Source: Chroococcidiopsis sp. TS-821 (lineage in GTDB: Bacteria; Cyanobacteriota; Cyanobacteriia; Cyanobacteriales; Chroococcidiopsidaceae). Taken from it: 64,000 nucleotides of DNA. The stretch spans positions 62,001 to 126,000 of the forward strand of contig NZ_MVDI01000008.1 of the NCBI RefSeq assembly GCF_002939305.1. The letters run 5' to 3'. This document shows positions 54,107 to 64,000 of this stretch, piece after piece; position 1 is the stretch's first letter, and every line of letters starts with the position of its first letter. Both the position numbers and the translations under genes were made by a program. Below the pieces are notes generated by a model that saw nothing but the letters and a program-made list of their open reading frames with translations, ran no database searches and was not told the DNA's origin.

Positions 54107-54124
54107 TTTACAATATGAAACAAA
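54107..54124. promoter_or_regulatory. Degenerate HLR1-like element upstream of psaM
   Basis: TTTACAAT-AT-GAAACAAA on the plus strand matches the KTTACAWW repeat perfectly in the first half and with two mismatches in the second. It lies about 80-95 bases upstream of psaM, a position where RpaB activates photosystem I genes. Weak support. Confidence 0.3.
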
Positions 54125-54318
54125 ATAGGAAAATTAGAGGTCAGAGATCAAAGGTCGGGGAAGCTTTATACTTATACAAAAAGATATCTTGAATCTCGTC
54201 GCCGACAATCTCCCTACCCAGCTTTCGTTGTTCCATCGATGAATCTGTGCTGGTTGAAATCAGCAACGGCTCTAGATTCTAATTCTATTATCGGTCGTAA
54301 AACCCCGATACCCGCTCT

Positions 54319-55632
54319 TTGACTCCTCACCTCGAATGTCTTTCCACAGTGCTTGAATCCGTAAATTATCATTACACGCTTGGAATAGATTTTGGTACCT
54401 CTGGTGCGAGAGCCGTGGTTATTGATGCTACGGGAGCAGTACAAGCTGAAACCAAAAAGTCACTGACTTTTGATGCAATTACACAAGTAAGTGATTGGGA
54501 ACGCACTTTATTTAGCTTGATCGAGCAAATTCCAGCAAGAATACGGCAACAAATTAACGCGATCGCCATTGATGGAACTTCTTCGACAGTTCTCTTGTGC
54601 GACGCAACCGGAACGCCAGTGACAACACCACTGATGTATAATGACGCGCGCGGAGTTGCAGTACAAGCACAATTAAAAGCGATCGCACCACCGCAGCACA
54701 CAGTATTGAGTGCGACATCGAGTTTAGCAAAGCTGTTGTGGCTATCGCAGCAACCAGGATTTAACGATGCTCAATATTTCTTACATCAAGCTGATTGGTT
54801 AGCGTTTCTGCTGCACGGAAAACTAGGAATCAGTGACTATCACAACGCGTTAAAACTTGGCTACGATGTCGAGCATTTTTGTTATCCTGCGTGGTTGACA
54901 CAACTCGCGATCGCGCATTTATTACCCGAAGTTGTCGTTCCTGGTACGCCTATTGCAGAAGTAACAGCAAGCATTGCCAAACGCTTCGGCTTGCGCCGCG
55001 ATTGCTACGTATGTGCGGGAACAACCGATAGTATCGCTGCGTTTCTCGCAAGTGGTGCGGTTTCTCCAGGAGAAGCTGTCACGTCACTCGGTTCAACTTT
55101 GGTACTCAAGCTCTTAAGTCAGACTCGCATAGAAAATAGCCTGTATGGTATTTATAGCCATCGCTTAGGTGACTTATGGTTAACCGGCGGGGCTTCTAAT
55201 ACTGGAGGCGCGGTACTACAGCAGTTTTTTTCTAACGCTGAGTTAGAACAATTCAGCCGTCAGATTAATCCTCAACAAGTTAGCCCACTCGATTACTATC
55301 CGTTATTGCAAAGTGGCGATCGCTTTCCAGTTAACGATCCCAACCTACAACCGCGACTCGAACCGCGACCAGATAATCGCGTCGAGTTTCTACATGGATT
55401 ATTAGAAAGCATTGCTCGTATTGAATACCAAGGTTATCAATTACTACAGCAACTCGGTGCAACTCCGCTCACGCGCATTTATACAGCCGGTGGCGGTGCA
55501 GCAAATGCAACCTGGACGGCGATTCGTCAGCGTTACTTTGACGTACCGTTAGTGATGTCGCAGCACACCGAGGCGGCTTATGGTACTGCATTACTTGCCC
55601 TACGCAGTATCAATCACAACAGGAACTCATAG
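54319..55632 (+). CDS. FGGY-family carbohydrate kinase, D-ribulose kinase-like
   Basis: A 437-residue (TTG start at 54319) or 427-residue (GTG at 54349) sugar kinase. The N-terminal ATP-phosphate motif is LGIDFGTSGARAVVID. It also has AIDGTSSTVLL, the CAGTTDSIAAF catalytic-Asp block, TSLGSTLVLK and GGGAANATWTAIRQRY. Its length, shorter than xylulokinase (about 490), and this motif set fit the cyanobacterial/plant group whose Synechococcus elongatus member was shown to phosphorylate D-ribulose. The start is uncertain because there is no ATG. It is followed by an unrelated exported protein. Confidence 0.85.
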   Translation: MTPHLECLSTVLESVNYHYTLGIDFGTSGARAVVIDATGAVQAETKKSLTFDAITQVSDWERTLFSLIEQIPARIRQQINAIAIDGTSSTVLLCDATGTPVTTPLMYNDARGVAVQAQLKAIAPPQHTVLSATSSLAKLLWLSQQPGFNDAQYFLHQADWLAFLLHGKLGISDYHNALKLGYDVEHFCYPAWLTQLAIAHLLPEVVVPGTPIAEVTASIAKRFGLRRDCYVCAGTTDSIAAFLASGAVSPGEAVTSLGSTLVLKLLSQTRIENSLYGIYSHRLGDLWLTGGASNTGGAVLQQFFSNAELEQFSRQINPQQVSPLDYYPLLQSGDRFPVNDPNLQPRLEPRPDNRVEFLHGLLESIARIEYQGYQLLQQLGATPLTRIYTAGGGAANATWTAIRQRYFDVPLVMSQHTEAAYGTALLALRSINHNRNS

Positions 55633-55720
55633 ACAGTAAACTACCGTCTAAAAAGATCGCAGCGAATTGCTCATTGCTGATTGTTCTTAGCTTTTGAATA
55701 ATATTGCTTTTTAGCTTCGG

Positions 55721-56176
55721 ATGATGAAACCTATAGTCTTGATTAAACCTCGGCAAATCTTTTGCATTGTGTTGTTGAGCGGTATTTTATCTAGTGGTAT
55801 GGCAACAGTGACAGCAGCCTCCCCACCCAGAAATGTACCGTCACAAAGGTGTAAACCAACACGCCAACGACAAAGCGATCGCGCAACACGAGTTCCCCGT
55901 CAAGTTGTGGATGCGGTACGGCAAGATATTGCGCAACGCGAGAGTATTCCTGTAAATAGGCTGCGAGTTACTCAATCGAGTCAACAAACGTGGTCAGACG
56001 GTTGTTTAGGATTAGCGCAAGCCGACGAATTTTGTACGCAAGCTTTGGTAGAAGGTTGGCGCATTACAGTGTCTGATGGTCGCTCTACTTGGGTGTATCG
56101 TACCGACTCGTCGGGAAGAGTTGTGCGCCGTGAAGAACCGCAAACAACATCGAGCGTTAGGAACCTCTTCAACTGA
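55721..56176 (+). CDS. Exported cyanobacterial protein of unknown function
   Basis: A 151-residue protein. The signal peptide (about 12-33, IFCIVLLSGILSSGMATVTAA) is followed by a basic linker and a conserved globular part, VPRQVVDAVRQDIAQRE, VNRLRVTQSSQQTWSDGCLG, FCTQALVEGWRITVSDG and STWVYRTDSSGRVVR. Two cysteines (in DGCLG and EFCTQ) may form a disulfide. I recognise it as a recurring cyanobacterial secreted domain but know no function. It precedes the glucokinase gene by 78 bases. Confidence 0.75.
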   Translation: MMKPIVLIKPRQIFCIVLLSGILSSGMATVTAASPPRNVPSQRCKPTRQRQSDRATRVPRQVVDAVRQDIAQRESIPVNRLRVTQSSQQTWSDGCLGLAQADEFCTQALVEGWRITVSDGRSTWVYRTDSSGRVVRREEPQTTSSVRNLFN

Positions 56177-56254
56177 TTCCCTTCTTGTGGTGAAATAAGA
56201 GAATTCTGGCGAAGCAATTGCAAGAATTCTAAATCACCGTAGTTGAACCACACG

Positions 56255-57172
56255 ATGAGCGCAGCATCATATTCACTTCAGTCTCAAGTTATCGGCATTG
56301 ACTTGGGTGGAACCGCAATCAAATTAGGGAAATTTACGCAGGATGGTACTTGTCTTGGCTCGTTAATTGTTGCTACTCCTCAACCTGCAACGCCACAGGC
56401 GGTTGTTGATGCAATAGTGGATGCGATCGCGCAAATTGATCCTCACAATCAATGTTTGGCGATCGGTGTTGGTACTCCAGGTCCTACGGATGTTTCTGGA
56501 CGAATTGCGCGAGTAGCAATTAATCTTCATAACTGGCGCGATGTGCCTTTAGCCGATTGGCTAGAAACGAAAACAGGTCGAGTTGCGGTTCTAGCTAATG
56601 ACGCTAACTGCGCAGGCTTAGGCGAAGCATGGCTAGGTGCAGGACGCCGCTTTCGCCACTTAATTCTGCTTACTTTGGGAACGGGTGTAGGTGGCGCTAT
56701 AATCCTCGATGGCCATCTTTTTGTCGGACATCAAGGAACTGCTGCTGAACTCGGATTAATTACTTTAAACCTTGATGGTCCACCGTGCAATAGTGGCAAC
56801 TACGGTTCTTTAGAGCAATACGTCTCTGTTCAAGCAATTCGTCGCCGTACTGGACTTGAACCCGCCCAACTCTGTGCGCTTGCCAAAGCAGGAAATGTAG
56901 AAGCCTTGACTTTTTGGCAGCAGTATGGTAAGGAATTGGGCGCAGGCTTAGCGAGTTTAATTTATGTTTTAACTCCTGAAGCCATTATTATTGGTGGTGG
57001 GGTGAGCGCCAGCGCAGAGTTTTTCTTACCTAGCGTTCGTGCGGAAATAGAATGCCGCGTACTACCGAGTTCCCGCACGGGATTAGAAATCCTGACAGCC
57101 GAACTCGGCAACCAAGCCGGAATGGTAGGCGCCGCGCGACTTGCGTGGGACAAACTAGGACAAAAGAGTTAA
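56255..57172 (+). CDS. ROK-family glucokinase
   Basis: A 305-residue sugar kinase: N-terminal phosphate motif IGIDLGGTAIKLG, GVGTPGPTDVSG, catalytic Asp region ANDANCAGLGEAW, TLGTGVGGAIILDG, GTAAELGLITL and the PEAIIIGGGVS adenosine loop. The ROK zinc motif CxCGxxGCxE is reduced to CNSGNYGSLE, with one cysteine only, so zinc binding is unlikely. It probably feeds glucose from glycogen or sucrose breakdown into metabolism. I start at the ATG at 56255 rather than the TTG at 56243. Confidence 0.9.
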   Translation: MSAASYSLQSQVIGIDLGGTAIKLGKFTQDGTCLGSLIVATPQPATPQAVVDAIVDAIAQIDPHNQCLAIGVGTPGPTDVSGRIARVAINLHNWRDVPLADWLETKTGRVAVLANDANCAGLGEAWLGAGRRFRHLILLTLGTGVGGAIILDGHLFVGHQGTAAELGLITLNLDGPPCNSGNYGSLEQYVSVQAIRRRTGLEPAQLCALAKAGNVEALTFWQQYGKELGAGLASLIYVLTPEAIIIGGGVSASAEFFLPSVRAEIECRVLPSSRTGLEILTAELGNQAGMVGAARLAWDKLGQKS

Positions 57173-57219
57173 GTAGAGGGTGTAGGTATGTTATGACTTT
57201 TTAGCGTTTGTGAGTGGTG

Positions 57220-57272
57220 AGTTTTGACTTATATAGAAAACACTATTCTTCCTCTACACCTCTGTCCCTACT
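57220..57272. repeat. Polypyrimidine/degenerate repeat between glucokinase and pyrG
   Basis: GTGAGTGGTGAGTTTTGAC is followed by CTTCCTCTACACCTCTGTCC, members of the two dispersed low-complexity families noted elsewhere, in the gap between convergent genes. Confidence 0.45.
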
Positions 57273-57277
57273 CCTTA

Positions 57278-58921
<1,644 letters not shown>

Positions 58922-59035
58922 TTAATGAGGAACTTGTGCAGATATACCCCGTCAATTGTGCCACAGTTGTGAAGGGGTTAGGGGCGAGGGAAAATGATGA
59001 GTTGTTTTTTGTTCCAACATAATTGATATTTTAGC

Positions 59036-60808
59036 GTGAGACACATTTTAGGATTAGCGTTATTAAGTTTTGTCATGGCGTCTGCGCCAGCTTGGGCGAA
59101 TCAATCGCTTTCGGTAGTGTATCCACCCAACGAGCATCAAACCACATCCGATCGCATTTTCTTAATTGGAACCGCACCGCCAGACGGGGAAGTATTCATC
59201 AATGGTCAGGCGATCGCGCGCAGTCGCGCCGGACATTTTGCTCCGAGTTTTCCTTTACAAGTGGGCGATAATGTGTTTACGCTGCGCTACCAAAATCAAC
59301 AACTTCAAATTAAAGTGACGCGCCTATCCACAACGCCAAAAATTCCAGTCGGATTAGCATTTGCGGAAGATTCTCTGACTCCAGCAGTCGATATCGCGCG
59401 ATTACCAGGAGAATTAGTTTGTTTCGGGGCGATCGCTCCTCCTAATGCTACGGTAGCAGTCCAACTGGCGAATCAGAAAGTTCCCCTACTGCCACAACCA
59501 CAAGTTCTTCAGTTACCACCTAACTCTGCCGCGTTAACGCAACAAAATCAACCGACAGTTTCAGATACCGGAAAGTATCAAGGCTGTACTACGTTACCAG
59601 CTTTGGGTACTGACGCAGCGATCGCCAATTCGATTCAACCGCAGTTTCAGCTAACAGTTGATGGTAAAACGACAACGCAACTCAGTCCTGGTAAAATCTC
59701 AATTTTGTCTCCTGCGCAGCTAGAAGTTGCTGAAGTAGTTGCGGATGCTGGTGTCGCGCGTACAGGTCCTGGTACCGATTACTCGCGTTTGACACCGTTA
59801 CCAAAAGGAACCCGCGCGAGTATTACCGCCAAAGAAGGTGAATGGTTACGTCTCGATTACGGCGGTTGGATTAACGCCAAAGAAACAAGCATAATTCCTG
59901 GTGTTGTTCCCCCGCGATCGCTAATTCGCAGTGTCAGCGCCCGTCAAGTTGCAGGTGCAACCGAGATTGTCTTCCCGTTGCAAGTTCCCGTACCCGTAAG
60001 CGTCCAGCAAGGCGATCGCGCGCTCACTCTCACGCTCTACAATACCACCGCCCAAACTGACGTTATTCGCTTGGATGACGATCCGCTAATTTCGCGTCTA
60101 GATTGGCAACAGACCGCGCCAGAACAAGTGCAATACACCTTTAACCTCAAATCTGCCCAACAGTGGGGATATAGGCTGCGCTACGACGGTACAAGCTTAA
60201 TCTTAACTTTACGGCATCCTCCTGTAAGTCAGGCTAAGCAGAACGCTTTACCTTTAGCAGGAATTAAAATTCTTCTCGATCCAGGACATGGAGGCGCGGA
60301 ATTAGGTGCGAAAGGACCAACAGGATATCCTGAAAAAGAAATTAATTTGGCGATTTCGAAATTAGTGCGCGATCAACTAGTAGCGCGGGGTGCAACCGTA
60401 TACATGACGCGCGAGGAAGACATCGAATTGTCATTAGGCGATCGCGTTGCGATGATAGATAAATTAGAACCAGCGATCGCGCTTTCACTGCACTACAACG
60501 CGCTACCTGACGGTGGCGATGCGATGAATACGCAAGGATTTGGAGCATTTTGGTATCATCCCCAAGCCCACAATCTCGCGGTATTTTTACATAATTACGT
60601 CGTTAATAAACTGCGCCGTCCTTCGTATGGAGTGTACTGGAATAATTTAGCACTTACGCGTCCCACATCAGCCCCTTCGATACTACTCGAATTAGGATTT
60701 ATGATCAATCCCACTGAGTTTGAATGGATAGTCGATCCGCAAGCACAAAGAAACTTAGCTGCGGCGATCGCTGAAGGGATTACCGAATGGTTTCGTGAGG
60801 TTCAATAG
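59036..60808 (+). CDS. N-acetylmuramoyl-L-alanine amidase (AmiC-like) with SH3 domain
   Basis: A 590-residue periplasmic cell-wall hydrolase. A signal peptide (about 1-22, ALLSFVMASAPAWA) starts from GTG at 59036. N-terminal beta-rich parts follow, including an SH3b-like segment (GVARTGPGTDYSRLTPLPKG, about 238-290) and an AMIN-like stretch (about 295-390). The Amidase_3 zinc domain covers about 410-588: ILLDPGHGGAELGA (His), EKEINLAIS (Glu), LSLHYNALPDGGD (His) and LLELGFMINPTEFE (catalytic Glu). It cuts septal peptidoglycan; cyanobacterial AmiC-type enzymes also make the septal nanopores in filamentous forms. Confidence 0.93.
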   Translation: MRHILGLALLSFVMASAPAWANQSLSVVYPPNEHQTTSDRIFLIGTAPPDGEVFINGQAIARSRAGHFAPSFPLQVGDNVFTLRYQNQQLQIKVTRLSTTPKIPVGLAFAEDSLTPAVDIARLPGELVCFGAIAPPNATVAVQLANQKVPLLPQPQVLQLPPNSAALTQQNQPTVSDTGKYQGCTTLPALGTDAAIANSIQPQFQLTVDGKTTTQLSPGKISILSPAQLEVAEVVADAGVARTGPGTDYSRLTPLPKGTRASITAKEGEWLRLDYGGWINAKETSIIPGVVPPRSLIRSVSARQVAGATEIVFPLQVPVPVSVQQGDRALTLTLYNTTAQTDVIRLDDDPLISRLDWQQTAPEQVQYTFNLKSAQQWGYRLRYDGTSLILTLRHPPVSQAKQNALPLAGIKILLDPGHGGAELGAKGPTGYPEKEINLAISKLVRDQLVARGATVYMTREEDIELSLGDRVAMIDKLEPAIALSLHYNALPDGGDAMNTQGFGAFWYHPQAHNLAVFLHNYVVNKLRRPSYGVYWNNLALTRPTSAPSILLELGFMINPTEFEWIVDPQAQRNLAAAIAEGITEWFREVQ

Positions 60809-60831
60809 CATCGCGATTAAAATGATTGGAC

Positions 60832-60905
60832 AATGGGTAACAGGTAATAGGTAATCGCCATTCTACTTGATACTCTTATTACCATTTACCAATTACCCGT
60901 CTTAA
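60832..60905. repeat. GGTAATA/TTACC inverted repeat
   Basis: GGGTAACAGGTAATAGGTAA is followed after about 25 bases by TTACCATTTACCAATTACCC, an approximate inverse, in the gap between the amidase and Uma2 genes. It is another copy of the family at 7548 and 39605. Confidence 0.6.
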
Positions 60906-60934
60906 ATTTATTTGAATTTTTACTACCTATACAT

Positions 60935-61579
60935 ATGGTTTCAACGTCAGCGTTAGCCGAACAAAGAGTTGTTTTAAGAAATATTAGTTGGCAAACATTC
61001 ACAACCATGCTTGACGAGATGGGTGAAGAACGAGCAACGCGCGTGGCTTATATTGATGGAATGTTAGAGATTATGACTCCTTTAGGAGAACATGAAAATA
61101 CAAACCGATTTATTGAGCGACTGATTCACGCATTAGCTGAAGAAATGAATTTGAATATCAAAAGTTTTGGCTCCCTGACACTCAAGCGCGAAAATATGAA
61201 ACGTGGTGCTGAGCCTGACTCTTGTTACTATATTCAAAACGAGCCGCGTGTTAGAAATAAACGCAATATCGATCTAAATAGCGATCCGCCGCCTGATTTG
61301 GTTCTCGAAATTGATATTACAAGTAGTTCGATTGATAAACGCCCAATTTATGCTGCTGTGGGCGTACCAGAGATTTGGCGATATGATGGGCGATCGCTTC
61401 AGGTTTTCTTATTATCTCAGTTTGATTCAAGCTACACGCCTACGCAACAAAGTCCGACGTTTCCTATACTTGATTTGAATTTAGTTCCACAGCTTATGGC
61501 ACAAAGTCTAGTTGACGGCGAAACTCAAACGCTGCACTTGTTTCGGAAGTGGGTACGGCAGCAGTTATCGTCTAAGTAA
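60935..61579 (+). CDS. Uma2 family (DUF820) endonuclease-like protein
   Basis: A 214-residue PD-(D/E)XK-like protein. Core motifs are RVAYIDGMLEIMTPLGEHE, the RGAEPDSCYYI catalytic-Asp strand, DPPPDLVLEIDITSSSIDKRPIYAAVGVPEIW (given in part: DLVLEIDITSSS) and IWRYDGRSLQVF. It is complete, unlike the copy at 10.9 kb. Uma2 proteins are strongly amplified in cyanobacteria, and their role (possibly in DNA defence or mobile elements) is not settled. Confidence 0.88.
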   Translation: MVSTSALAEQRVVLRNISWQTFTTMLDEMGEERATRVAYIDGMLEIMTPLGEHENTNRFIERLIHALAEEMNLNIKSFGSLTLKRENMKRGAEPDSCYYIQNEPRVRNKRNIDLNSDPPPDLVLEIDITSSSIDKRPIYAAVGVPEIWRYDGRSLQVFLLSQFDSSYTPTQQSPTFPILDLNLVPQLMAQSLVDGETQTLHLFRKWVRQQLSSK

Positions 61580-61589
61580 GAATAGAAAA

Positions 61590-62066
61590 TTATAAATTAC
61601 GAGTACGTTGTCGCAGTTGTTGGGGTAAGCTTCTGAACCACAACCCAAGCGGAAATTGATAAAACTCGATCGCCAACCAACCAACAATCGCTAAATGTGC
61701 GATGAAACCCAAGGTAGCCCATACATAAGGTAGCCAAGCTAAAGGCGTATCAGGAGTGGGAGGATGAATCAAAATTACTAGCCCAATTAAAGTAGGTGGA
61801 AGTAATACCAAGGCGATCGCTGCAAAAACGTACCCCCAACCAAACTCAACGCCTTCCAAACGCGCGCCGTCCCAACGTTTACCATTCCAGTTCCACAATA
61901 ATGCTGGTTGGCGTGAAGGCATTTTGATTTGCTGTTTTTCTAAATCAACTTCGAAAATTTGCCGACATAAATTACACGCCATCGCGTCCATCAAGGGTAA
62001 AGCTGCAATTTGCCCCAAACGACAGACAGGACATGGATAAGAGTCGTGTAAATTTAAGGAATTCAT
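61590..62066 (-). CDS. Zinc-ribbon membrane protein of unknown function
   Basis: A 158-residue protein. The N-terminal zinc ribbon CPVCRLGQIAAL..CNLC (residues about 12-37) is followed by two hydrophobic segments (about 77-103, YVFAAIALVLLPPTLIGLVI, and 115-135, YVWATLGFIAHLAIVGWLAI) and a short basic tail (LRQRTRNL). I know no function. It is convergent with Uma2 and lies 22 bases downstream of the sucrase/ferredoxin-like gene, with which it may be co-transcribed. Confidence 0.75.
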   Translation of the reverse strand: MNSLNLHDSYPCPVCRLGQIAALPLMDAMACNLCRQIFEVDLEKQQIKMPSRQPALLWNWNGKRWDGARLEGVEFGWGYVFAAIALVLLPPTLIGLVILIHPPTPDTPLAWLPYVWATLGFIAHLAIVGWLAIEFYQFPLGLWFRSLPQQLRQRTRNL

Positions 62067-62088
62067 GAAAAGATGTCAATGAAGTGAA

Positions 62089-63042
62089 TTACACAATGCG
62101 ATATTGCTTGACTGCGATCGCTTTCTCTCCCGAATTTGTAGCACTCATAACTGAACCACATACTTCTACCCTAGCTTGATAGACACTACTCGCGCTACCA
62201 TTAGGTGCCGCGTACTCTAAACGAACTTCAGCCCAATCAGCATTCCACGGATCGTTAGCGGTATCTTGTGCCAAGATTTGCCCAAATTTATAGTAGTTTA
62301 ACCAATTCCAACCATGTTGCATCCAAAGCTCTCGCTCTACTATTTGCTCAAATTTCGTTAGTCCTGTCCAACCTCGATAAAATCGTCGTAACTCGATAAC
62401 TGGAGAATTGCGCAAAACAAGCGCGGGTAAAATTTGCGATTCCAGGTGTCCCCAAACTTGTCCTGTTGGGAAATCGATTAAGGTTGGTGCAAACTGATGT
62501 CCGCCAAAGTGCGAACAGCGCCAGACGCGCAGGTTTTCAGGCGTAGCAAATTCTTTCCGTAGCTTCTCATAAATCGGCGTACCAAATCGCGCGCAAGCGA
62601 CGTCAATGTTTCCATGCGTGCAAACCAAGATTTCGCGAATATTTTGCGTTTGCTGGCGATACTTTTCCCAAAAATCCAGCGTTGTTCGCTGTAACAAAGC
62701 AGAAACTATCAGTTTCAGTTCGTCTTCTGGAACGAGAAATTCTTGTTTGTCAAATTGCGCAAAAAGTTGACTAGGGCGTTGATAACAAAATACGCGGGTA
62801 TATCCTGGAATCGAATATTGGCGATCTGGTGCGATCGCGATCGCTGTCAGTTTTGTATTTCCCTCGCGAATTGCTTGAAACGCCGGACTCAATGGAGAAT
62901 CGAGTATCAAGCACTCTTTGAGCCAAGGTAGTGGCAATTCTACAACGATCCAAGTATCAGTTGCTTTGGCACTCCCAATTGGATCTTCGCCATTCGCTTT
63001 GGAAACGACTGAGCAAAATTGACAATAGTTTGAAGCTGTCAT
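62089..63042 (-). CDS. Sucrase/ferredoxin-like family protein
   Basis: A 317-residue protein of the sucrase/ferredoxin-like (thioredoxin-fold ferredoxin) family. The family blocks are LVCTHGNIDVACARFGTP with Cys and His, and VWRCSHFGGHQFAPTLIDFP with Cys, His, His. These resemble the Cys/His ligand set proposed to hold a [2Fe-2S] cluster in related proteins. The N-terminal YCQFCSVVSKANGEDPIG block is also conserved. The biochemical role is poorly known despite the name. A siderophore-type binding-protein gene lies upstream on the same strand, making an iron-related role conceivable. Confidence 0.82.
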   Translation of the reverse strand: MTASNYCQFCSVVSKANGEDPIGSAKATDTWIVVELPLPWLKECLILDSPLSPAFQAIREGNTKLTAIAIAPDRQYSIPGYTRVFCYQRPSQLFAQFDKQEFLVPEDELKLIVSALLQRTTLDFWEKYRQQTQNIREILVCTHGNIDVACARFGTPIYEKLRKEFATPENLRVWRCSHFGGHQFAPTLIDFPTGQVWGHLESQILPALVLRNSPVIELRRFYRGWTGLTKFEQIVERELWMQHGWNWLNYYKFGQILAQDTANDPWNADWAEVRLEYAAPNGSASSVYQARVEVCGSVMSATNSGEKAIAVKQYRIV

Positions 63043-63102
63043 AGATATAAGAATCAGGGGTAAGGTAATACTTTGCGTTTGTGTTATGTAGATTCATAGT
63101 TC

Positions 63103-63132
63103 TTCCTCTGCACCTCTGCTTCCTCTGCTTCC
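63103..63132. repeat. Polypyrimidine CCTCTGCTTCC repeat
   Basis: TTCCTCTGCACCTCTGCTTC and following bases repeat the CCTCTGC unit just before the stop of the siderophore-binding gene, as near 15830. Confidence 0.5.
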
Positions 63133-63133
63133 T

Positions 63134-64000
63134 TTAGCGCATTTGTTGCAGCTCATTGAGATATAATTCTGTACCAATTGGACCTGGCAAGCCGAGACAG
63201 GTGTACGCAGGAATGAAGTAAGTTCGTCCCGCTTGACTGGCGCGTAGCGATTGCGCGATCGCATTTTTTTCCCAACGCTGTTTTGCCATTTTCACCTGAT
63301 GAGTTGCAAATTCATCAACTGTCGGCGTAAGCGCAAAGTCAAACCCCAGAATAATTACCGAGTCAGCTTGGTTAAGGCTTGGTAGTTCCTCCACACTCAG
63401 CGGTAAAGAATTTTGTTGCGCGGGATCGAAATTTGGCGGATAAACTAATTGAAAACCCAGTTCTTGAATCAACCCACTACACAGATTATCTGTAGAACTC
63501 ACTAAGCGCATCTCGCTGGTACCAGCCGCAATCAGCATTAATACCCTAGGGTGAGAAGCAACAGTTGAAGCAAATTCTTGACGGGCTTCACTTATAGTTT
63601 GCTGCATTTGCGCAATAACTTGTTCTGCTTGTGGCGTGTCAATTGCTGTCGCGATCGCGCGTAAATTTGCTTCTGTATCGTACTGCTTTAAAAATAATGT
63701 CGGCGCAATTTTAGATAACGTCGCGTACAAATCAGCACTCAATTCTCGACTGACAATCAAATCAGGTTTCACCTTAACCAACGCTTCCAGCGAAGGACTA
63801 GCACTCCATCCTACATTGGCGATCGGATTTGTGATGCGATTTCCCAAGTAAGGAATTTGTTGCGGTGGGTTATCGTAATCGCCCTCAAAACGGACGTAAT
63901 CGCCAAATCCTACAGGTTGGACATCTAACGCTAGTAACAATTCCAGCATATCGGGACCTAGCGCTACTAAGCGCTGAGGTTTTCCGCAAATCTCGGTTTC
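63134..64000 (-). CDS. Iron-siderophore-type ABC substrate-binding protein (partial, 5' end beyond window)
   Basis: The frame is open to the window edge (ETEICGKPQRLVALGPDMLE lies before the first internal Met at 63949), so the signal peptide and true start are outside. At least 288 residues are visible. The class III FecB/FhuD-type fold is seen in VGWSASPSLEALVKVKPDLI (the NVG...PSLE..L.LKPDLI signature), LSKIAPTLFL and VLMLIAAG. It ends FIPAYTCLGLPGPIGTELYL. It would deliver ferric siderophore or a similar chelate to an inner-membrane ABC importer encoded elsewhere. Confidence 0.88.
   Translation of the reverse strand, partial: ETEICGKPQRLVALGPDMLELLLALDVQPVGFGDYVRFEGDYDNPPQQIPYLGNRITNPIANVGWSASPSLEALVKVKPDLIVSRELSADLYATLSKIAPTLFLKQYDTEANLRAIATAIDTPQAEQVIAQMQQTISEARQEFASTVASHPRVLMLIAAGTSEMRLVSSTDNLCSGLIQELGFQLVYPPNFDPAQQNSLPLSVEELPSLNQADSVIILGFDFALTPTVDEFATHQVKMAKQRWEKNAIAQSLRASQAGRTYFIPAYTCLGLPGPIGTELYLNELQQMR

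Overview
The window is chromosomal DNA of a cyanobacterium. The evidence is the very frequent HIP1 octamer (GCGATCGC and near copies), photosynthesis genes (psaM and a high-light-inducible protein), the C5-pathway gene hemL, cyanophycin genes cphA/cphB, DUF1517, DUF1830 and DICT-domain proteins, a thiE gene with the cyanobacterial N-terminal extension, and intergenic degenerate heptamer repeats. The genus cannot be fixed from sequence alone; a Chroococcidiopsis/Gloeocapsa-like unicellular lineage is a guess.

Layout. 0-8.2 kb is housekeeping: cbiT, a Ser/Thr kinase, a tatA too short for most ORF callers, the cyanophycin pair cphB-cphA, trmD and ispF. 8.2-12.5 kb has an SMP-30 lactonase, a peptide-type ABC binding lipoprotein, a frameshifted Uma2 gene and a decayed second copy of the binding protein. 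12.5-21 kb is a secreted beta-helix/SPOR-like protein, thiE-thiS, DUF1517, a block of consecutive hairpins, hemL, a ChaB-like gene, hisIE and an MFS transporter. 21.2-22.9 kb is an IS605-type element with an apparently intact TnpB nuclease and an N-terminally truncated TnpA. 23.6-25 kb is sucrose-phosphatase overlapping ruvA. 25-35.6 kb is a signalling island: a 1278-residue hybrid kinase, response regulators, a CHASE3 kinase/NarL-type regulator pair and a DICT/GAF kinase.

33-41 kb holds what I consider the most interesting unit. A lipoprotein with two DUF305 domains, a CopZ-CopA-cupredoxin operon, and a divergent MerR regulator/methyltransferase pair each carry the same 16-bp dyad (CTCTAGTCAnSTAGAG). 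At the first two sites it sits in a 20-bp spacer between -35 and -10 boxes, the architecture of MerR-activated promoters. This looks like a local copper regulon, whose MerR protein has an unusual cysteine set. A HLIP gene with an RpaB (HLR1) site lies inside this stretch.

41-49 kb carries a tandem alkaline-phosphatase/RTX protein lacking several usual histidine ligands, a cytochrome b plus Tat-type molybdopterin lipoprotein, and a GH116 glycosidase. 49-54 kb has a lone HTH protein, a Zur-box-preceded CobW-WD40 pair, an ArsR regulator, a coiled-coil membrane protein and psaM. 54-64 kb has an FGGY (D-ribulose kinase-like) kinase, a ROK glucokinase, pyrG, an amidase, an intact Uma2 gene, a zinc-ribbon membrane protein, a sucrase/ferredoxin-like protein and a siderophore-binding protein cut by the window edge.
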